Positions 36,254-45,088 of a stretch of 64,000 bases of DNA are shown here, one piece after another; the stretch's first letter is position 1; each line of letters begins with the position of its first letter. Made by a program: the position numbers and the translations under genes. The stretch covers positions 802,774 through 866,773 of the forward strand of contig OX638292.1 of the NCBI GenBank assembly GCA_951812285.1, in the 5' to 3' direction. Below the pieces are notes generated by a model. That model did not search any database. It was given only the letters and a program-made list of their open reading frames with translations, and was not told the origin of the DNA. Source of the stretch: an uncultured Dehalococcoidia bacterium (GTDB lineage Bacteria; Chloroflexota; Dehalococcoidia; Lucifugimonadales; UBA1127).

Positions 36254-37228
36254 CTACGCCTGCACGGGCGCCTGCGCGGGGGCGGGGGCGTCGCGATGGG
36301 CGAGGCCGGTGAGGGCCGCGACGGTCGCGAGCTTGCGGCGGGCGAGGTGGCGTTCGAGGCCGGACTGGACCTCGACGGGGGCACGGGGGTTCGTGAAGTT
36401 CGCGGTGCCGACCTGGACGGCTGCGGCGCCGGCGTGGAGGTAGTCGAGGGCGTCGTCGGTCGACTCGATGCCGCCGACGCCGATGATGGGGATGCCGACG
36501 GCGCGGTAGGTCTTGTAGACCATCGCGAGGGTGACGGGCTTGAGGGCGGGGCCGGAGACGCCGCCGGTGACGGTGCCGAGGACGGAGCCGCCGGAGCCGC
36601 GGTCGAGGGCCATGCCGATGAGGGTGTTGGTGAGGGTGAGGGCGTGGGCGCCCGCAGCCTCTGCGGCCTGGGCGATGGGGACGATGTCCGCGACGTTGGG
36701 GGAGAGCTTGGCGAGGACGGGCAGGGACGTCGCGCCGACGACGGCGCGGACGACGTCGCCGGTGAGCTGCGGGGACTGGGCGAAGTCGAGGCCGCCGGCG
36801 ACGTTGGGGCAGCTCACGTTGATCTCGATTGCGGCGACGCCCGGCGTGCCGTCGACGGCGGAGGCGAGGGCGTGGAAGTCGTCGACGCTCTCTCCGGCGA
36901 TGCTGAGGATGACGGGGACCTGCCAGGCGGGCCAGCGGGGGGCGTAGTCGCGGAGGACGGCGTCGATGCCGGGGTTCGCGAGGCCGATGGAGTTCATGGT
37001 CCACGCGCGGCCGTGGGCGATGCGGGGTCGGGGGTTGCCGAGGCGCTCGTGTACGGTGGTGGTCTTGGCGACGACGGCGCCGAGGGTCTGCCAATCGCTG
37101 CCGGCGGGCATGCCCTCGCCGAAGCCGTCCTGGCCGAAGGTGCCGCAGGCGATCATCACGGGGGAACGGAGGCGCAGGCCGTCCGCGTGGCCGGGGGCGA
37201 TGTTGACCGACATGTCAGGCTTGGGCAT
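36254..37228 (-). CDS. pyrD: Dihydroorotate dehydrogenase, class 1B type
   Basis: 324-aa FMN enzyme that oxidises dihydroorotate to orotate in pyrimidine synthesis. The EINVSCPN motif carries the class 1 catalytic Cys, and GGIESTDDALDYLHAGA and VQVGTANF are the FMN phosphate-site signatures. The ATG at 37228 follows GAGGTG. No pyrK electron-transfer subunit gene is adjacent, so the 1B assignment rests on sequence pattern only. It precedes, and is separate from, the infC operon. Confidence 0.92.
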   Translation of the reverse strand: MPKPDMSVNIAPGHADGLRLRSPVMIACGTFGQDGFGEGMPAGSDWQTLGAVVAKTTTVHERLGNPRPRIAHGRAWTMNSIGLANPGIDAVLRDYAPRWPAWQVPVILSIAGESVDDFHALASAVDGTPGVAAIEINVSCPNVAGGLDFAQSPQLTGDVVRAVVGATSLPVLAKLSPNVADIVPIAQAAEAAGAHALTLTNTLIGMALDRGSGGSVLGTVTGGVSGPALKPVTLAMVYKTYRAVGIPIIGVGGIESTDDALDYLHAGAAAVQVGTANFTNPRAPVEVQSGLERHLARRKLATVAALTGLAHRDAPAPAQAPVQA

Positions 37229-37314
37229 GCGCACCTCGCCTTCAATTGTTCCACGCGCCCAATGCGGGGGCAAGGCCGTTGACGCTCGTGTTGGGCCACA
37301 GCTATTCTCTAGGT

Positions 37315-37740
37315 ATGATACTCCCCGGAATCGCCACGCGCCGCAGCGCCAGCGCCGTGTACATGGCGCTGTTCATGGCGGTCATGTGGGCGGCGCTCTT
37401 TCCGGCGCTCGCTCCCGCGATGGACCACCACGCCGTCGAGCGTCACCCTCAGCACGGCCACCTCTTCCCCGGCGGCGTCGCCATCGACCACGACCACGGG
37501 CACCAAGTCCAACACACGCACGCAGGCGGCATGCCTGTTACGGCGGACGGCGTCGTCATCGTGCCCGCGACAAATGACATAACGGGCGCAAGCGTCTTCA
37601 ACCTCGTCTCGCTGGGCGAGGCGGCCACGCTGGCCCTACTTGCGCCGGTCCTCTTCGTGCTAGTCCGGCTGCCCTGGCGAGACACGCTCTCGCGGTTCTC
37701 GCCGGGCGTCGACACGCCTCCGCCCCGGCCTGCTCTCTGA
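37315..37740 (+). CDS. Small His-rich membrane protein of a metal-type cluster
   Basis: 141-aa protein with a membrane segment at about 14-34, then a loop with ten His between residues 38 and 69 (MDHHAVERHPQHGH, IDHDHGHQVQHTH), and a second membrane segment at about 95-118. The His-rich loop probably faces outside and binds copper or zinc. It opens a four-gene cluster with a CopC/YtkA-like protein, a cupredoxin-like lipoprotein and a Cys-rich polytopic protein. The family is not recognised; the ATG at 37315 is placed by the onset of the membrane segment. Confidence 0.65.
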   Translation: MILPGIATRRSASAVYMALFMAVMWAALFPALAPAMDHHAVERHPQHGHLFPGGVAIDHDHGHQVQHTHAGGMPVTADGVVIVPATNDITGASVFNLVSLGEAATLALLAPVLFVLVRLPWRDTLSRFSPGVDTPPPRPAL

Positions 37741-37808
37741 ACGCGTCTACGGCTGACGGAATCAACGTTTGCGGCGCCGTTAACGGCGCCGGGTGAGAGA
37801 GTGGGAGA

Positions 37809-38381
37809 ATGACCTCGACCGGTGCACTTGTCCTCGGCATGCGCATGGCGCTCGGCGTCTTGCTGGGCGCGGCGTTGCTGCTGAGCTCGGCGGCGCCGGC
37901 GGACGCGAACGGCGTGCACGTCGGGAGCCGCGAGGTGTTCGCGGGCGACGTCGGGGCGTACCGGCTGACGGTGTCGACCATACCCGTCACGGGGCCGATG
38001 CACTTCATCATCTTCATTTCGGCTGCGGACGGGGAGACGCCCATCGCGGACGCCGAGATCACGTTGCAGGGCGCGTTCCCCGATGGTCAGAACCTCGGAG
38101 TGGGGCCGGTCGCCGGGTACGGCACCGAGGAAGGGCCGCTGTGGTACGCGGCGGACCTGCCGGTCGAGACGGAGGGGCTGTGGGAGTTCACGCTGACCGT
38201 GGACTCGGCGCTCGGGCGGGAGCAGGTGGACTTCGAGGTGGCCGTGCTGGAGACAGGGGGCGTGAGCCTGACGTTGTTCGCGCTCATCGCCGTGGCGCTG
38301 GCGATTCTTGGGTTTACGCTTGGCAATCGAATGTTTGGGCGGCGGCGGCGACGCAATCGCGGACGCAGCCCACAGGGTTGA
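37809..38381 (+). CDS. Secreted, membrane-anchored YtkA/CopC-like beta-domain protein
   Basis: 190-aa protein with a signal peptide (to about residue 34, ending SSAAPADA), an Ig-like beta domain of about 110 residues with the TGPMHFIIFISAADGE and LPVETEGLWEFTLTVD stretches typical of YtkA/FixH/CopC folds, one C-terminal membrane helix (LTLFALIAVALAILGFTL) and a very basic tail. Such domains often bind copper or help deliver it outside the membrane. It lies between the His-rich gene and a cupredoxin-like lipoprotein. Confidence 0.65.
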   Translation: MTSTGALVLGMRMALGVLLGAALLLSSAAPADANGVHVGSREVFAGDVGAYRLTVSTIPVTGPMHFIIFISAADGETPIADAEITLQGAFPDGQNLGVGPVAGYGTEEGPLWYAADLPVETEGLWEFTLTVDSALGREQVDFEVAVLETGGVSLTLFALIAVALAILGFTLGNRMFGRRRRRNRGRSPQG

Positions 38382-38394
38382 ATGGGAGAGAGCA

Positions 38395-39177
38395 ATGGAG
38401 CGAATGAGAGCTCCCTCGCTGGTTGCGGGCGTCGCGCTGGCACTGGCGCTGGCGATGGCCGCGTGCGGCGGCGGGGGCGAACCGCAGGAGCACACGTTCA
38501 ACATCGAGCTGGAGGGCGGGCAACTGGCGGGCGACATGTCGACGTGGCAGGTCAAGGCAGACGACCGGGTCACGATGATTGTGCGCTCGGACGAGCCGGT
38601 GAACTTCCACCTGCACGGGTACGACTTCGAGGAGGACATTGAGCCGGGAGACCCGGCGACGTTCATCTTCACAGCGAACGCGACGGGCAGCTTTCCCATC
38701 ACCATCCACCACGCCGCGCCGGGCATGGCGTCGGACGACCATGGCGCGGGCCATGCCGAGGGGATCGAGGCGCCCGAGGGGATGAGCGTGTCGGTTGAGG
38801 CCGTGCCGGACTCGGTGTCCGGGCTGAACGTGCGGATCTCGACGACGAACTTTGCCTTCGCGCCGGAGCAGGTCGGGGGCGAGCACGTGCAGGGCAACGG
38901 GCACGCGCACATTTACATCGACGGGGTGAAGGTGGGCCGGCCGTACAGCGAGCACTATCACGCATCACCCGTCGAGCCGGGGGAGCGGACGGTGCGCGTG
39001 ACGCTGAACGCGAACACGCACTCGGAGTACACCGACGGCGGGCACGTGGTCGAGGCGTCGACGACGGTAGTCGTGCCCGGGATGGCCGCCGCCGACGGCG
39101 GGCACGGCGACGGTGACGGCGATGAAGCGGCGGAGACCGTCGAGGCGGAGCTTGGCCGGTTCGAGGTGAGGCCCTAG
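38395..39177 (+). CDS. Cupredoxin-like lipoprotein
   Basis: 260-aa lipoprotein: lipobox ending at C24 (AMAAC), then a cupredoxin-like domain with FHLHGYDFEEDIEPGD and FPITIHHAAPGM, both with His and Met suited to copper binding. A second domain has conserved His in HAHIYIDGV and SEHYHASPVEPG. A Gly/Asp-rich tail follows. It would sit on the outer face of the membrane as a copper-binding or electron-transfer protein, beside the cytochrome oxidase region. Confidence 0.68.
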   Translation: MERMRAPSLVAGVALALALAMAACGGGGEPQEHTFNIELEGGQLAGDMSTWQVKADDRVTMIVRSDEPVNFHLHGYDFEEDIEPGDPATFIFTANATGSFPITIHHAAPGMASDDHGAGHAEGIEAPEGMSVSVEAVPDSVSGLNVRISTTNFAFAPEQVGGEHVQGNGHAHIYIDGVKVGRPYSEHYHASPVEPGERTVRVTLNANTHSEYTDGGHVVEASTTVVVPGMAAADGGHGDGDGDEAAETVEAELGRFEVRP

Positions 39178-39198
39178 GATGGCGGGAGTGAGGGCGCT

Positions 39199-40788
39199 GT
39201 GAGGCTACTGAGCAGACTGTCTTTCATTGTGGTTGCCGCGGGGTTGGCGCTGGCCGTCTACCCCGCGGCGGCGCACGGCTTTGGAGAGCGGTACGACCTG
39301 CCGGTGCCGCTGAGCCTGTACATCGTGGGCGCGGGTGCGGCGGTGGCGCTGTCGTTCGTGATGATGGGCGTCTTCGTGCGCGGCGCGGAGGGCGGCGGCG
39401 GGTACCCGCGGTACAACCTGCTGCGGTGGCGAGCGGTCCGCGTGATCGCGCACCCGGCGGTCGTGGCGGCGGTGCAGGTGGCGTCGGTGGGCGCGCTGGC
39501 GCTGGTGGTCGTCGCGGGGCTGGTGAACAGCTGGGGGCCGGCGCTGGAGTCGTTTGCCATCGCCGCGGGGCTGTCCGGCACACCGGAAGCGACGACGAAC
39601 ATCTCGCCGACGCTGGTGTGGGTCATCTGGTGGGTGGGAATGGCGTACGTCTCGGCGCTGGTAGGCAACGTCTGGCGGCTGGTAAACCCGTGGAACGCGA
39701 CGTTCGCCTGGGCAGAGCGGGCATACCGGGCCATCTGCGGGGACGGCGAGCTGGGCCTGGGGTTGAGGTATCCGGCATCGCTTGGAGTCTGGCCCGGGGT
39801 GGTGGCGTTTCTGGTCTTCGCGTGGGTGGAAATCGTCTACATCGAGTCGCCGCTGCCGGGGCGGATCACGCAGTTCGCGCTTCTGTACACGGTGTACATG
39901 TGGGCCGGGATGTTCCTGTTCGGGCGCGAGGCGTGGCTGCGGCACGGCGACGCGTTCTCGCTGGTCTTCGGGTTCCTCGCGCGGTTTTCGCCGACGGAGA
40001 TCCGGGTGACGGACGACTCGGTGTGCGGGGAGTGCTCGGTCGACTGCTGCAACGCGGACGACGGGTGCGTCGACTGCGCCGAGTGTTTCACGGCGGCGGC
40101 GCCGGAGCAGCGCGAGCTGAACGTGCGGCCGTTCGTGGTGGGGCTGCTGCGGAGCGAGGGGCGTTCGACGTCCGTGATGGTGTTCGTGCTGCTGCTGCTC
40201 TCGACGGTGAGCTTCGACGGGTTCTCGGCGACGCCGGCGTGGGGGCGCATGTTCAACGTGCTGTTCGACGTGTTCCGCGACGCCAACACCGTGGGCACGA
40301 TCGGGCTGCTGGGGTTCTTCGCAACGGTCATCGCGGTCTACATGACGTTTGCCGGGCTCATGTCCACGGCGAGCGGCTACCGGCTGCTTTCGACGGAGTC
40401 CGCGCAGGTCTTTGTCATGTCGCTCATCCCCATAGCGCTGGCCTACCACCTGGCGCATTTCTTCTCGTTCCTGCTCATTCAGGGGCAGAACATTATCCCG
40501 CTGGCCTCGGACCCGTTTGGCCTGGGGTGGGACCTGTTCGGGACGGCGGGGTACGAGATCAACATCGCCATCATCGGGGCGCGGACGGTGTGGCTGCTGT
40601 CGGTAGCGGCGATCGTCGTGGGGCACGTGGCAGCGGTGTACCTGGCGCACGTGACGGCGCTGCGGGAGATCCCGGAGCGGAGGTACGCGCTGCGGAGCCA
40701 GTACCCGATGCTGGCGCTGATGGTGGCGTACACGATGGTGAGCCTGTGGATCCTGGCGCAGCCCATCGTGGAGCCGTCGGCGGGGTAA
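39199..40788 (+). CDS. Polytopic membrane protein with Cys-rich loop
   Basis: 529-aa membrane protein with about 11-12 hydrophobic segments, starting at GTG. The AHGFGERYDLPVPL segment resembles proteins loosely annotated as fenitrothion hydrolase, an annotation I would not trust functionally. Between membrane blocks a hydrophilic loop carries seven Cys (C276, C279, C283, C284, C290, C293, C296), well suited to a metal site or cluster. It ends a four-gene cluster with His-rich and cupredoxin-like partners. A metal or small-molecule transporter is possible; the function is unknown. Confidence 0.65.
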   Translation: MRLLSRLSFIVVAAGLALAVYPAAAHGFGERYDLPVPLSLYIVGAGAAVALSFVMMGVFVRGAEGGGGYPRYNLLRWRAVRVIAHPAVVAAVQVASVGALALVVVAGLVNSWGPALESFAIAAGLSGTPEATTNISPTLVWVIWWVGMAYVSALVGNVWRLVNPWNATFAWAERAYRAICGDGELGLGLRYPASLGVWPGVVAFLVFAWVEIVYIESPLPGRITQFALLYTVYMWAGMFLFGREAWLRHGDAFSLVFGFLARFSPTEIRVTDDSVCGECSVDCCNADDGCVDCAECFTAAAPEQRELNVRPFVVGLLRSEGRSTSVMVFVLLLLSTVSFDGFSATPAWGRMFNVLFDVFRDANTVGTIGLLGFFATVIAVYMTFAGLMSTASGYRLLSTESAQVFVMSLIPIALAYHLAHFFSFLLIQGQNIIPLASDPFGLGWDLFGTAGYEINIAIIGARTVWLLSVAAIVVGHVAAVYLAHVTALREIPERRYALRSQYPMLALMVAYTMVSLWILAQPIVEPSAG

Positions 40789-40827
40789 CGGCCCGGAAAT
40801 CGACAAAGCTGGTGTCCGCAAGAATTA

Positions 40828-40857
40828 GAAGGGCCCGCCGTCACCGGCGGGCCCTTC
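40828..40857. terminator. Bidirectional intrinsic terminator
   Basis: 13-bp perfect stem GAAGGGCCCGCCG / CGGCGGGCCCTTC (40828-40840 and 40845-40857), TCAC loop. It closes the metal-type cluster and the convergent ftsZ. It shares the CCG-TCAC-CGG tip with the terminator at 8168-8193. Confidence 0.85.
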
Positions 40858-40879
40858 CCTCACCATGAGCTTGGAGAAG

Positions 40880-42001
40880 CTAGCGAATGATCGTCCTGCG
40901 GAGGAACGGGGGCAGGTCGAGGTCCGAGGACGACTCGCGGGCGCTGCCGAGGAAACGGCTGCTGAAGGAGTCGGGGTCAGACTTGAAGCGCGTCATCTCC
41001 TCGTCGTCCGAGATGCCGGTGGCGATGAGCGTCACGCGGGCGACCTCGCTGCCGGGCTCGCCGTTGACCATGCCGAAGAAGATCATGGCGCGGTGGTCGA
41101 CCTGGGAGGCGATGTAGGCGCCGGCCTCGTTGACATCGCCGAGGGTCATGGACGCGCCGCCGGTGACGTTGAAGAGCACGCCCTTGGCGCCCTCGAGCGA
41201 GAGGTCGAGGAGCGGGTTGTTGACGGCCTGCTTGGCGGCCTGCAGCGGCCCGCCCTTGCCGTGGCCCTCGCCGATGGCCATCATGGCGCGGCCGGGGACC
41301 TTCATGATCGCCTTGACGTCGGCGAGGTCTACGTTGATCTCGCCGGGGAGGTTGACCAGCTCTGCAACGGAGAGCACGCCGAGCATGACGGCGTCGTCGG
41401 CCATGCGGAGGGCGTCCTCCATGGAAGTGTCGCCGTGGAAGAGGCTGAGAAGACGCTCGTTGTGGATGACGATGAGGTTGTCGACGTAGGGCTTGAGCTG
41501 GGTGATGCCGGAGTGGGCGGTCTCAAGGCGCCGGGCGCCCTCAAAGCTGAAAGGCGTGGTGGCGACGGCGACGACGAGGGCGCCGGACTGCCGGGCGATC
41601 TCGGCGACGATGGGAGCGGCGCCGGTGCCGGTGCCGCCGCCCATGCCGATGGCGAGGAAGACGAGGTCAGCCCCGGCAACGACGTTCTTGAGGGCCTGCT
41701 TGGACTCGCTGGCGGCCTTGGCGCCCATCTCGGGGTCACCGCCGGCGCCGAGGCCTCGGGTGAGGTTCTCACCGATGTGGATGACGTGCGCGCCGTCGAC
41801 CTGGCCGAGGGCCTTGAGGTCGGTGTTGACGCAGGCGTAGGTGACACCGGGAACGGGCCGGGCGCGCATCATCCGCATGATGGCGTTGGAGCCCCCGCCA
41901 CCGACGCCAATGGCGCAGATCGACGCGGGGCCTGCTTGCGGCATAGGCATATTGGGAAGAGGAATGACCTGAGTGGTAGAACGCGACCGCTTACTTGGCA
42001 T
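40880..42001 (-). CDS. ftsZ: Cell-division GTPase FtsZ
   Basis: 373-aa tubulin-like GTPase that builds the division ring. The tubulin signature GGGTGTG, the GVGGGGSNAI nucleotide loop and the T7-loop region NVDLADVKAIM are present, and the C-terminus DLDLPPFLRR is the conserved tail peptide that binds membrane anchors. GGAGGG precedes the ATG at 42001; an upstream TTG in frame is less likely. No ftsA or mur genes are adjacent, so it lies outside a dcw cluster. Confidence 0.95.
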   Translation of the reverse strand: MPSKRSRSTTQVIPLPNMPMPQAGPASICAIGVGGGGSNAIMRMMRARPVPGVTYACVNTDLKALGQVDGAHVIHIGENLTRGLGAGGDPEMGAKAASESKQALKNVVAGADLVFLAIGMGGGTGTGAAPIVAEIARQSGALVVAVATTPFSFEGARRLETAHSGITQLKPYVDNLIVIHNERLLSLFHGDTSMEDALRMADDAVMLGVLSVAELVNLPGEINVDLADVKAIMKVPGRAMMAIGEGHGKGGPLQAAKQAVNNPLLDLSLEGAKGVLFNVTGGASMTLGDVNEAGAYIASQVDHRAMIFFGMVNGEPGSEVARVTLIATGISDDEEMTRFKSDPDSFSSRFLGSARESSSDLDLPPFLRRTIIR

Positions 42002-42189
42002 AGCTAAACCCTCCAATTGGGTTTCGGTGCTGAGGCAGCCCGAAACGCTTTCGTCTTACTACTCTATCCATGAAACCAGTGATGTGTCAAGCAGATTTCC
42101 GAAAACTCGGCGTCACGCAAGTGTTTTCAGCTACGATTCCGGGCGCAGATTACCAATTTCGATTTGGTGGGGCACGCGGGCCTCGGGGC

Positions 42190-42543
42190 TCATTCCAGGA
42201 GAGTGAGAGTCAAGGCCAAGACGTCTGCCATCGTCTGTGGGGTTGCCCGGGCAGCAAACCGCGCGCCTCTCGCTTGCCAGTCCAGACTCCTGACCTGGTC
42301 CGCCAGCACTACACCCGTGACCGGGCCTCCGGCAGGCAGCACGACTTCAAAGGGATAGTCCTTGACCTGGGAGGTAATTGGGCAGCACAGAGCCAACCCG
42401 GTCCTTCCATTGTAGGACGAGGGGCTCAGCACAAATGCGGGACGATGTCCGGCCTGTTCGTGGCCTGCTTGCGGGGTAAAGTTGACCCAGACAATGTCGC
42501 CGCGTTCCGGGACGTAGTCCGGCGATGGAGAGCGCCTTACCAC
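42190..42543 (-). CDS. mazF: MazF/PemK-type endoribonuclease toxin
   Basis: 117-aa toxin of the MazF/PemK family that cleaves mRNA. The opening GDIVWVNFTPQAGHEQAGHRP and the CPITSQVKDYPFEV segment are characteristic. It starts at GTG overlapping the antitoxin stop by 7 bases (GTGGTAA), implying translational coupling. Fits a type II toxin-antitoxin pair with the upstream AbrB-type gene. Confidence 0.92.
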   Translation of the reverse strand: MVRRSPSPDYVPERGDIVWVNFTPQAGHEQAGHRPAFVLSPSSYNGRTGLALCCPITSQVKDYPFEVVLPAGGPVTGVVLADQVRSLDWQARGARFAARATPQTMADVLALTLTLLE

Positions 42544-42776
42544 GCCTCAGCGCCCCGGGCGGCGCCCCAGTCCTGTTCCTGGTGCAGGTTCTCAGGCGTG
42601 ATCCGGTCAAGAAGATCCTCCAAGTCCAAAGAGCGCTTGCGGAGCATCAGAGCATCGCCGTCCGGAACGAGCTCGATGGCCGATCCCTCAGTGACTCCCC
42701 ACTGTTGCGCAATGACCTTGGGGATACGGACTGCCAGGCTTGTTCCCCATCTTGAGACCTGACCCTTCGCAGCCAT
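42537..42776 (-). CDS. mazE: MazE-type antitoxin (AbrB/SpoVT fold)
   Basis: 79-aa antitoxin with an N-terminal swapped-hairpin DNA-binding domain (VSRWGTSLAVRIPKVIA) and an acidic C-terminus that would neutralise MazF. GGAGGG precedes the ATG at 42776. A 19-bp perfect inverted repeat over its -10 region is the probable autoregulatory operator. Confidence 0.9.
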   Translation of the reverse strand: MAAKGQVSRWGTSLAVRIPKVIAQQWGVTEGSAIELVPDGDALMLRKRSLDLEDLLDRITPENLHQEQDWGAARGAEAW

Positions 42777-42793
42777 TTCCACCCTCCAACGAT

Positions 42794-42828
42794 AACTCTA
42801 TATTATAGAGTTCACGGAGGCCAGTCAA
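42794..42828 (-). promoter_or_regulatory. mazEF promoter with overlapping operator
   Basis: Inverted repeat AACTCTATA-T-TATAGAGTT (42794-42812) overlaps the -10 TATAAT (42802-42807, minus strand); a TTGACT -35 lies at 42823-42828 with a short 15-base spacer. Binding of MazE or MazEF here would block its own promoter. Confidence 0.75.
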
Positions 42829-42923
42829 GCCTCCATCGCCAATTGCCGACATTGCATATCCGCAGCTTGTTCCATAGTGGCATCGCTGGTATTGTGCAGG
42901 GGCGTATACACAGGGAGGGAAAC

Positions 42924-43214
42924 ATGGCGGGATACCTGTTGGTGATGGACCACGAGATCAAGGACGAGAAGTTGTTTGCCGAGTTTCTCGGCAAGGTGCG
43001 GGAGAACATGGACTCCTACGGAGGGAAGTACCTGACCAAGGGCGGCAAACACGTCGTTATGGACGGCCACTGGTCGCCGGTCCGCGTAGCAATTGTCGAG
43101 TTTGAGAGCGCGGAGAGTGCGAGGCGCTGGCTTGACTCGGAGGAATACGCGGAACTGGCGGAACTGCGTCGATGGGCTGCCGACGCGACGGTGATCGTCA
43201 TCGAGGGAGCCTAG
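42924..43214 (+). CDS. DUF1330 family protein
   Basis: 96-aa ferredoxin-like-fold protein of the DUF1330 group (dimeric alpha-beta barrel). The RWLDSEEYAELAELRRWAAD stretch near the end is the family hallmark. GGGAGGG precedes the ATG. The frame is open upstream to 42843 but that part lacks family similarity. Function unknown; such proteins resemble EthD-like enzymes. Confidence 0.82.
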   Translation: MAGYLLVMDHEIKDEKLFAEFLGKVRENMDSYGGKYLTKGGKHVVMDGHWSPVRVAIVEFESAESARRWLDSEEYAELAELRRWAADATVIVIEGA

Positions 43215-43254
43215 TCAGCAGGGAACTCCGAACGCAACGCGCAAGGAGGTTGCG

Positions 43255-43680
43255 ATGGTTACGTGGCGGAGAGCGCTCGCGGTCGCGGGCGGGATCACGT
43301 GCGTTGGTGTGCTGGCGAACGAGCTCTTCTATCCGTACAACAAACCCGCGAGCCAGTTCATCTGGGACTACATCGCCGACCCCGCGGCGATTCTGGTGAT
43401 TGGTTTGTTCATTCTGGCGAACGTGCGGGACTCGCTGCGCGTTCGTGCAGGCGTCGGGGACCATCTGGCGCAGTGGCCGCGGGACGTGGTGACGGCGCTG
43501 GTGGCCATCATCTGGGTGCGTTTCCTGATGCAGTATGCCGACAAGATCGCGCCCGACCATGAGGCGACCTCAGGATTGTGGGGCCACCTGACGGCTCTCG
43601 CGATCGTCATCCTGGCGTTTGAGGCGATAGCGCTGTGGCGTTCTGCGGACAGGGAGAGGGACGGGGCGGCCGCGGACTAA
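43255..43680 (+). CDS. Small four-helix membrane protein
   Basis: 141-aa membrane protein with about four hydrophobic segments and short loops, the first ending in ANELFYPYNK, the last followed by a charged tail. AAGGAGG precedes the ATG. It follows the DUF1330 gene by 40 bases in the same direction, probably an operon. No family is recognised. Confidence 0.7.
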   Translation: MVTWRRALAVAGGITCVGVLANELFYPYNKPASQFIWDYIADPAAILVIGLFILANVRDSLRVRAGVGDHLAQWPRDVVTALVAIIWVRFLMQYADKIAPDHEATSGLWGHLTALAIVILAFEAIALWRSADRERDGAAAD

Positions 43681-43703
43681 ATGGGGCGTCAATTCGCCTT
43701 TGG

Positions 43704-44372
43704 CTACCCTCGCGCTTCGGCGGCGCGCATAAGATCGTCCAGGGTCATGTCTGCGAGCGAGTGCAGCGTGAGGTTGGCGCCGGCGTCGCCCATGCGGCGG
43801 GTGACGTCGTTGGGGATGGCGACGGTGAAGACGCCGGCTCTCGTGGCGGCCTCGACGCCCCTTGGGGAGTCCTCGAACGCGATGGCCTCGGCGGCTTCGA
43901 CGTCCAGTGCGCGGAGGGCGGCGAGGTAGACGGTGGGGTCGGGCTTGAGGGTGCCGACGTCGGCGTCGTCCCGGCAGCGCACTGCGTGGAAGTGGTGCAG
44001 GAGGCCGATGCGCTCGAGGTGGCCGGTTACCCAGGCTCGCGGGGAGCTGGAGGCCACCCCCGGCCGTAGTCCCCGCTCAACAGCCTCCGCGATGCGGTCC
44101 TCGATGCCGGGGAGGATGGGCTGCGCCTCTACCATCTCGACGTGGATTGCGCGTCGCCGGGCGCGCAGGTCTTCGGCGTCCAGGGGGCGGCCGACGAGCT
44201 GCTCGAGGTATCCCGTGGTGCTGCCAGACTCTCCTCGACCCACGAACTGAGCCCACCAATCCATGGTCAGCTCCTGGCCGTACTCGCTGAAGATCTCCTG
44301 CCAGCTCTGGAGGGCCGGGGATTCCGTGTCGACGATGAGGCCGTCGAAGTCGAAGATGAGGGCGCGGATCAT
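43704..44372 (-). CDS. HAD-family phosphatase/phosphoglucomutase-like (copy 1)
   Basis: 222-aa HAD hydrolase of the beta-phosphoglucomutase/phosphatase group. The nucleophile motif FDFDGLIVDTES is at the N-terminus, SSSPRAWVTGHL is motif II, and FEDSPRGVEAA carries the metal-site acids. Its ATG overlaps the upstream stop as ATGA, so it is co-translated with its paralogue (44369-45049). Substrate unknown. Confidence 0.9.
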   Translation of the reverse strand: MIRALIFDFDGLIVDTESPALQSWQEIFSEYGQELTMDWWAQFVGRGESGSTTGYLEQLVGRPLDAEDLRARRRAIHVEMVEAQPILPGIEDRIAEAVERGLRPGVASSSPRAWVTGHLERIGLLHHFHAVRCRDDADVGTLKPDPTVYLAALRALDVEAAEAIAFEDSPRGVEAATRAGVFTVAIPNDVTRRMGDAGANLTLHSLADMTLDDLMRAAEARG

Positions 44373-45049
44373 GCGGGGGTCTGCCTGCGGTCAGCCGCGG
44401 CTTCGATGATTTGCTCCAGGGTCATGTCCGCCAGGGAGTCGAGCGTCAGGTCCGCGCCGGGGACGCCGAGGCGGCGGGTGATGTCGTTGGGGACGGCGAC
44501 GGTGAAGATGCTGGCAGTTCTTGCGGCCTGGACGCCGGGCGCGGAGTCCTCGATGGCGATGGCCTCGTTGGCGGCGACGCCGATGGCGCGCAGGGCGGCG
44601 AGGTAGACGGTGGGGTCCGGCTTCCGGACGCCGACGTCGGGGTCGGTGCGCGCGCGGACGGCGTAAAAGTGGTGGATGAGGCCGAGGCGCTCGAGGTGGC
44701 CGGCGACCCAACCCTTCGACGAGCTGGAGGCGACGGCGAGCTTGAGGCCGAGCGCGTGGGCCTCGGCGATGCGGGCCTCGACGCCGGGGAGGATGGGCTG
44801 GGTCTCGACGAGGGCGAGCTGGCGCGCGCGTCGGCGGGCGTCGACCGCAGCCCGGTCGAGGGGGTGGCCGACGCACTCCTCCAGCCTGTCCATGGGGTGG
44901 TGGACGTAGTTGCCACCGACCGATGCCAGCCACTCGTCGAGGGGCAGCTCGCAGCCGTGCTCGCGAAAGACTTCCGTCCACGCCTGGAGGATGGGCGACT
45001 CCGTGTCGACGATGAGACCGTCGAAGTCGAAGATGACGGCGCGGGTCAT
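44369..45049 (-). CDS. HAD-family phosphatase/phosphoglucomutase-like (copy 2)
   Basis: 226-aa HAD hydrolase, a close tandem paralogue of the following gene (shared FDFDGLIVDTES, the SSSSKGWVAGHLERLG motif II region and the IEDSAPGVQAA motif). It ends with a short LEQIIEAAADRR helix. The pair arose by duplication and is translationally coupled; different substrates or a heterodimer are both possible. Confidence 0.9.
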   Translation of the reverse strand: MTRAVIFDFDGLIVDTESPILQAWTEVFREHGCELPLDEWLASVGGNYVHHPMDRLEECVGHPLDRAAVDARRRARQLALVETQPILPGVEARIAEAHALGLKLAVASSSSKGWVAGHLERLGLIHHFYAVRARTDPDVGVRKPDPTVYLAALRAIGVAANEAIAIEDSAPGVQAARTASIFTVAVPNDITRRLGVPGADLTLDSLADMTLEQIIEAAADRRQTPA

Positions 45050-45088
45050 GCCGGCTGCCGTCCGCTTCGCGGATTGAGGGTCACGGGA

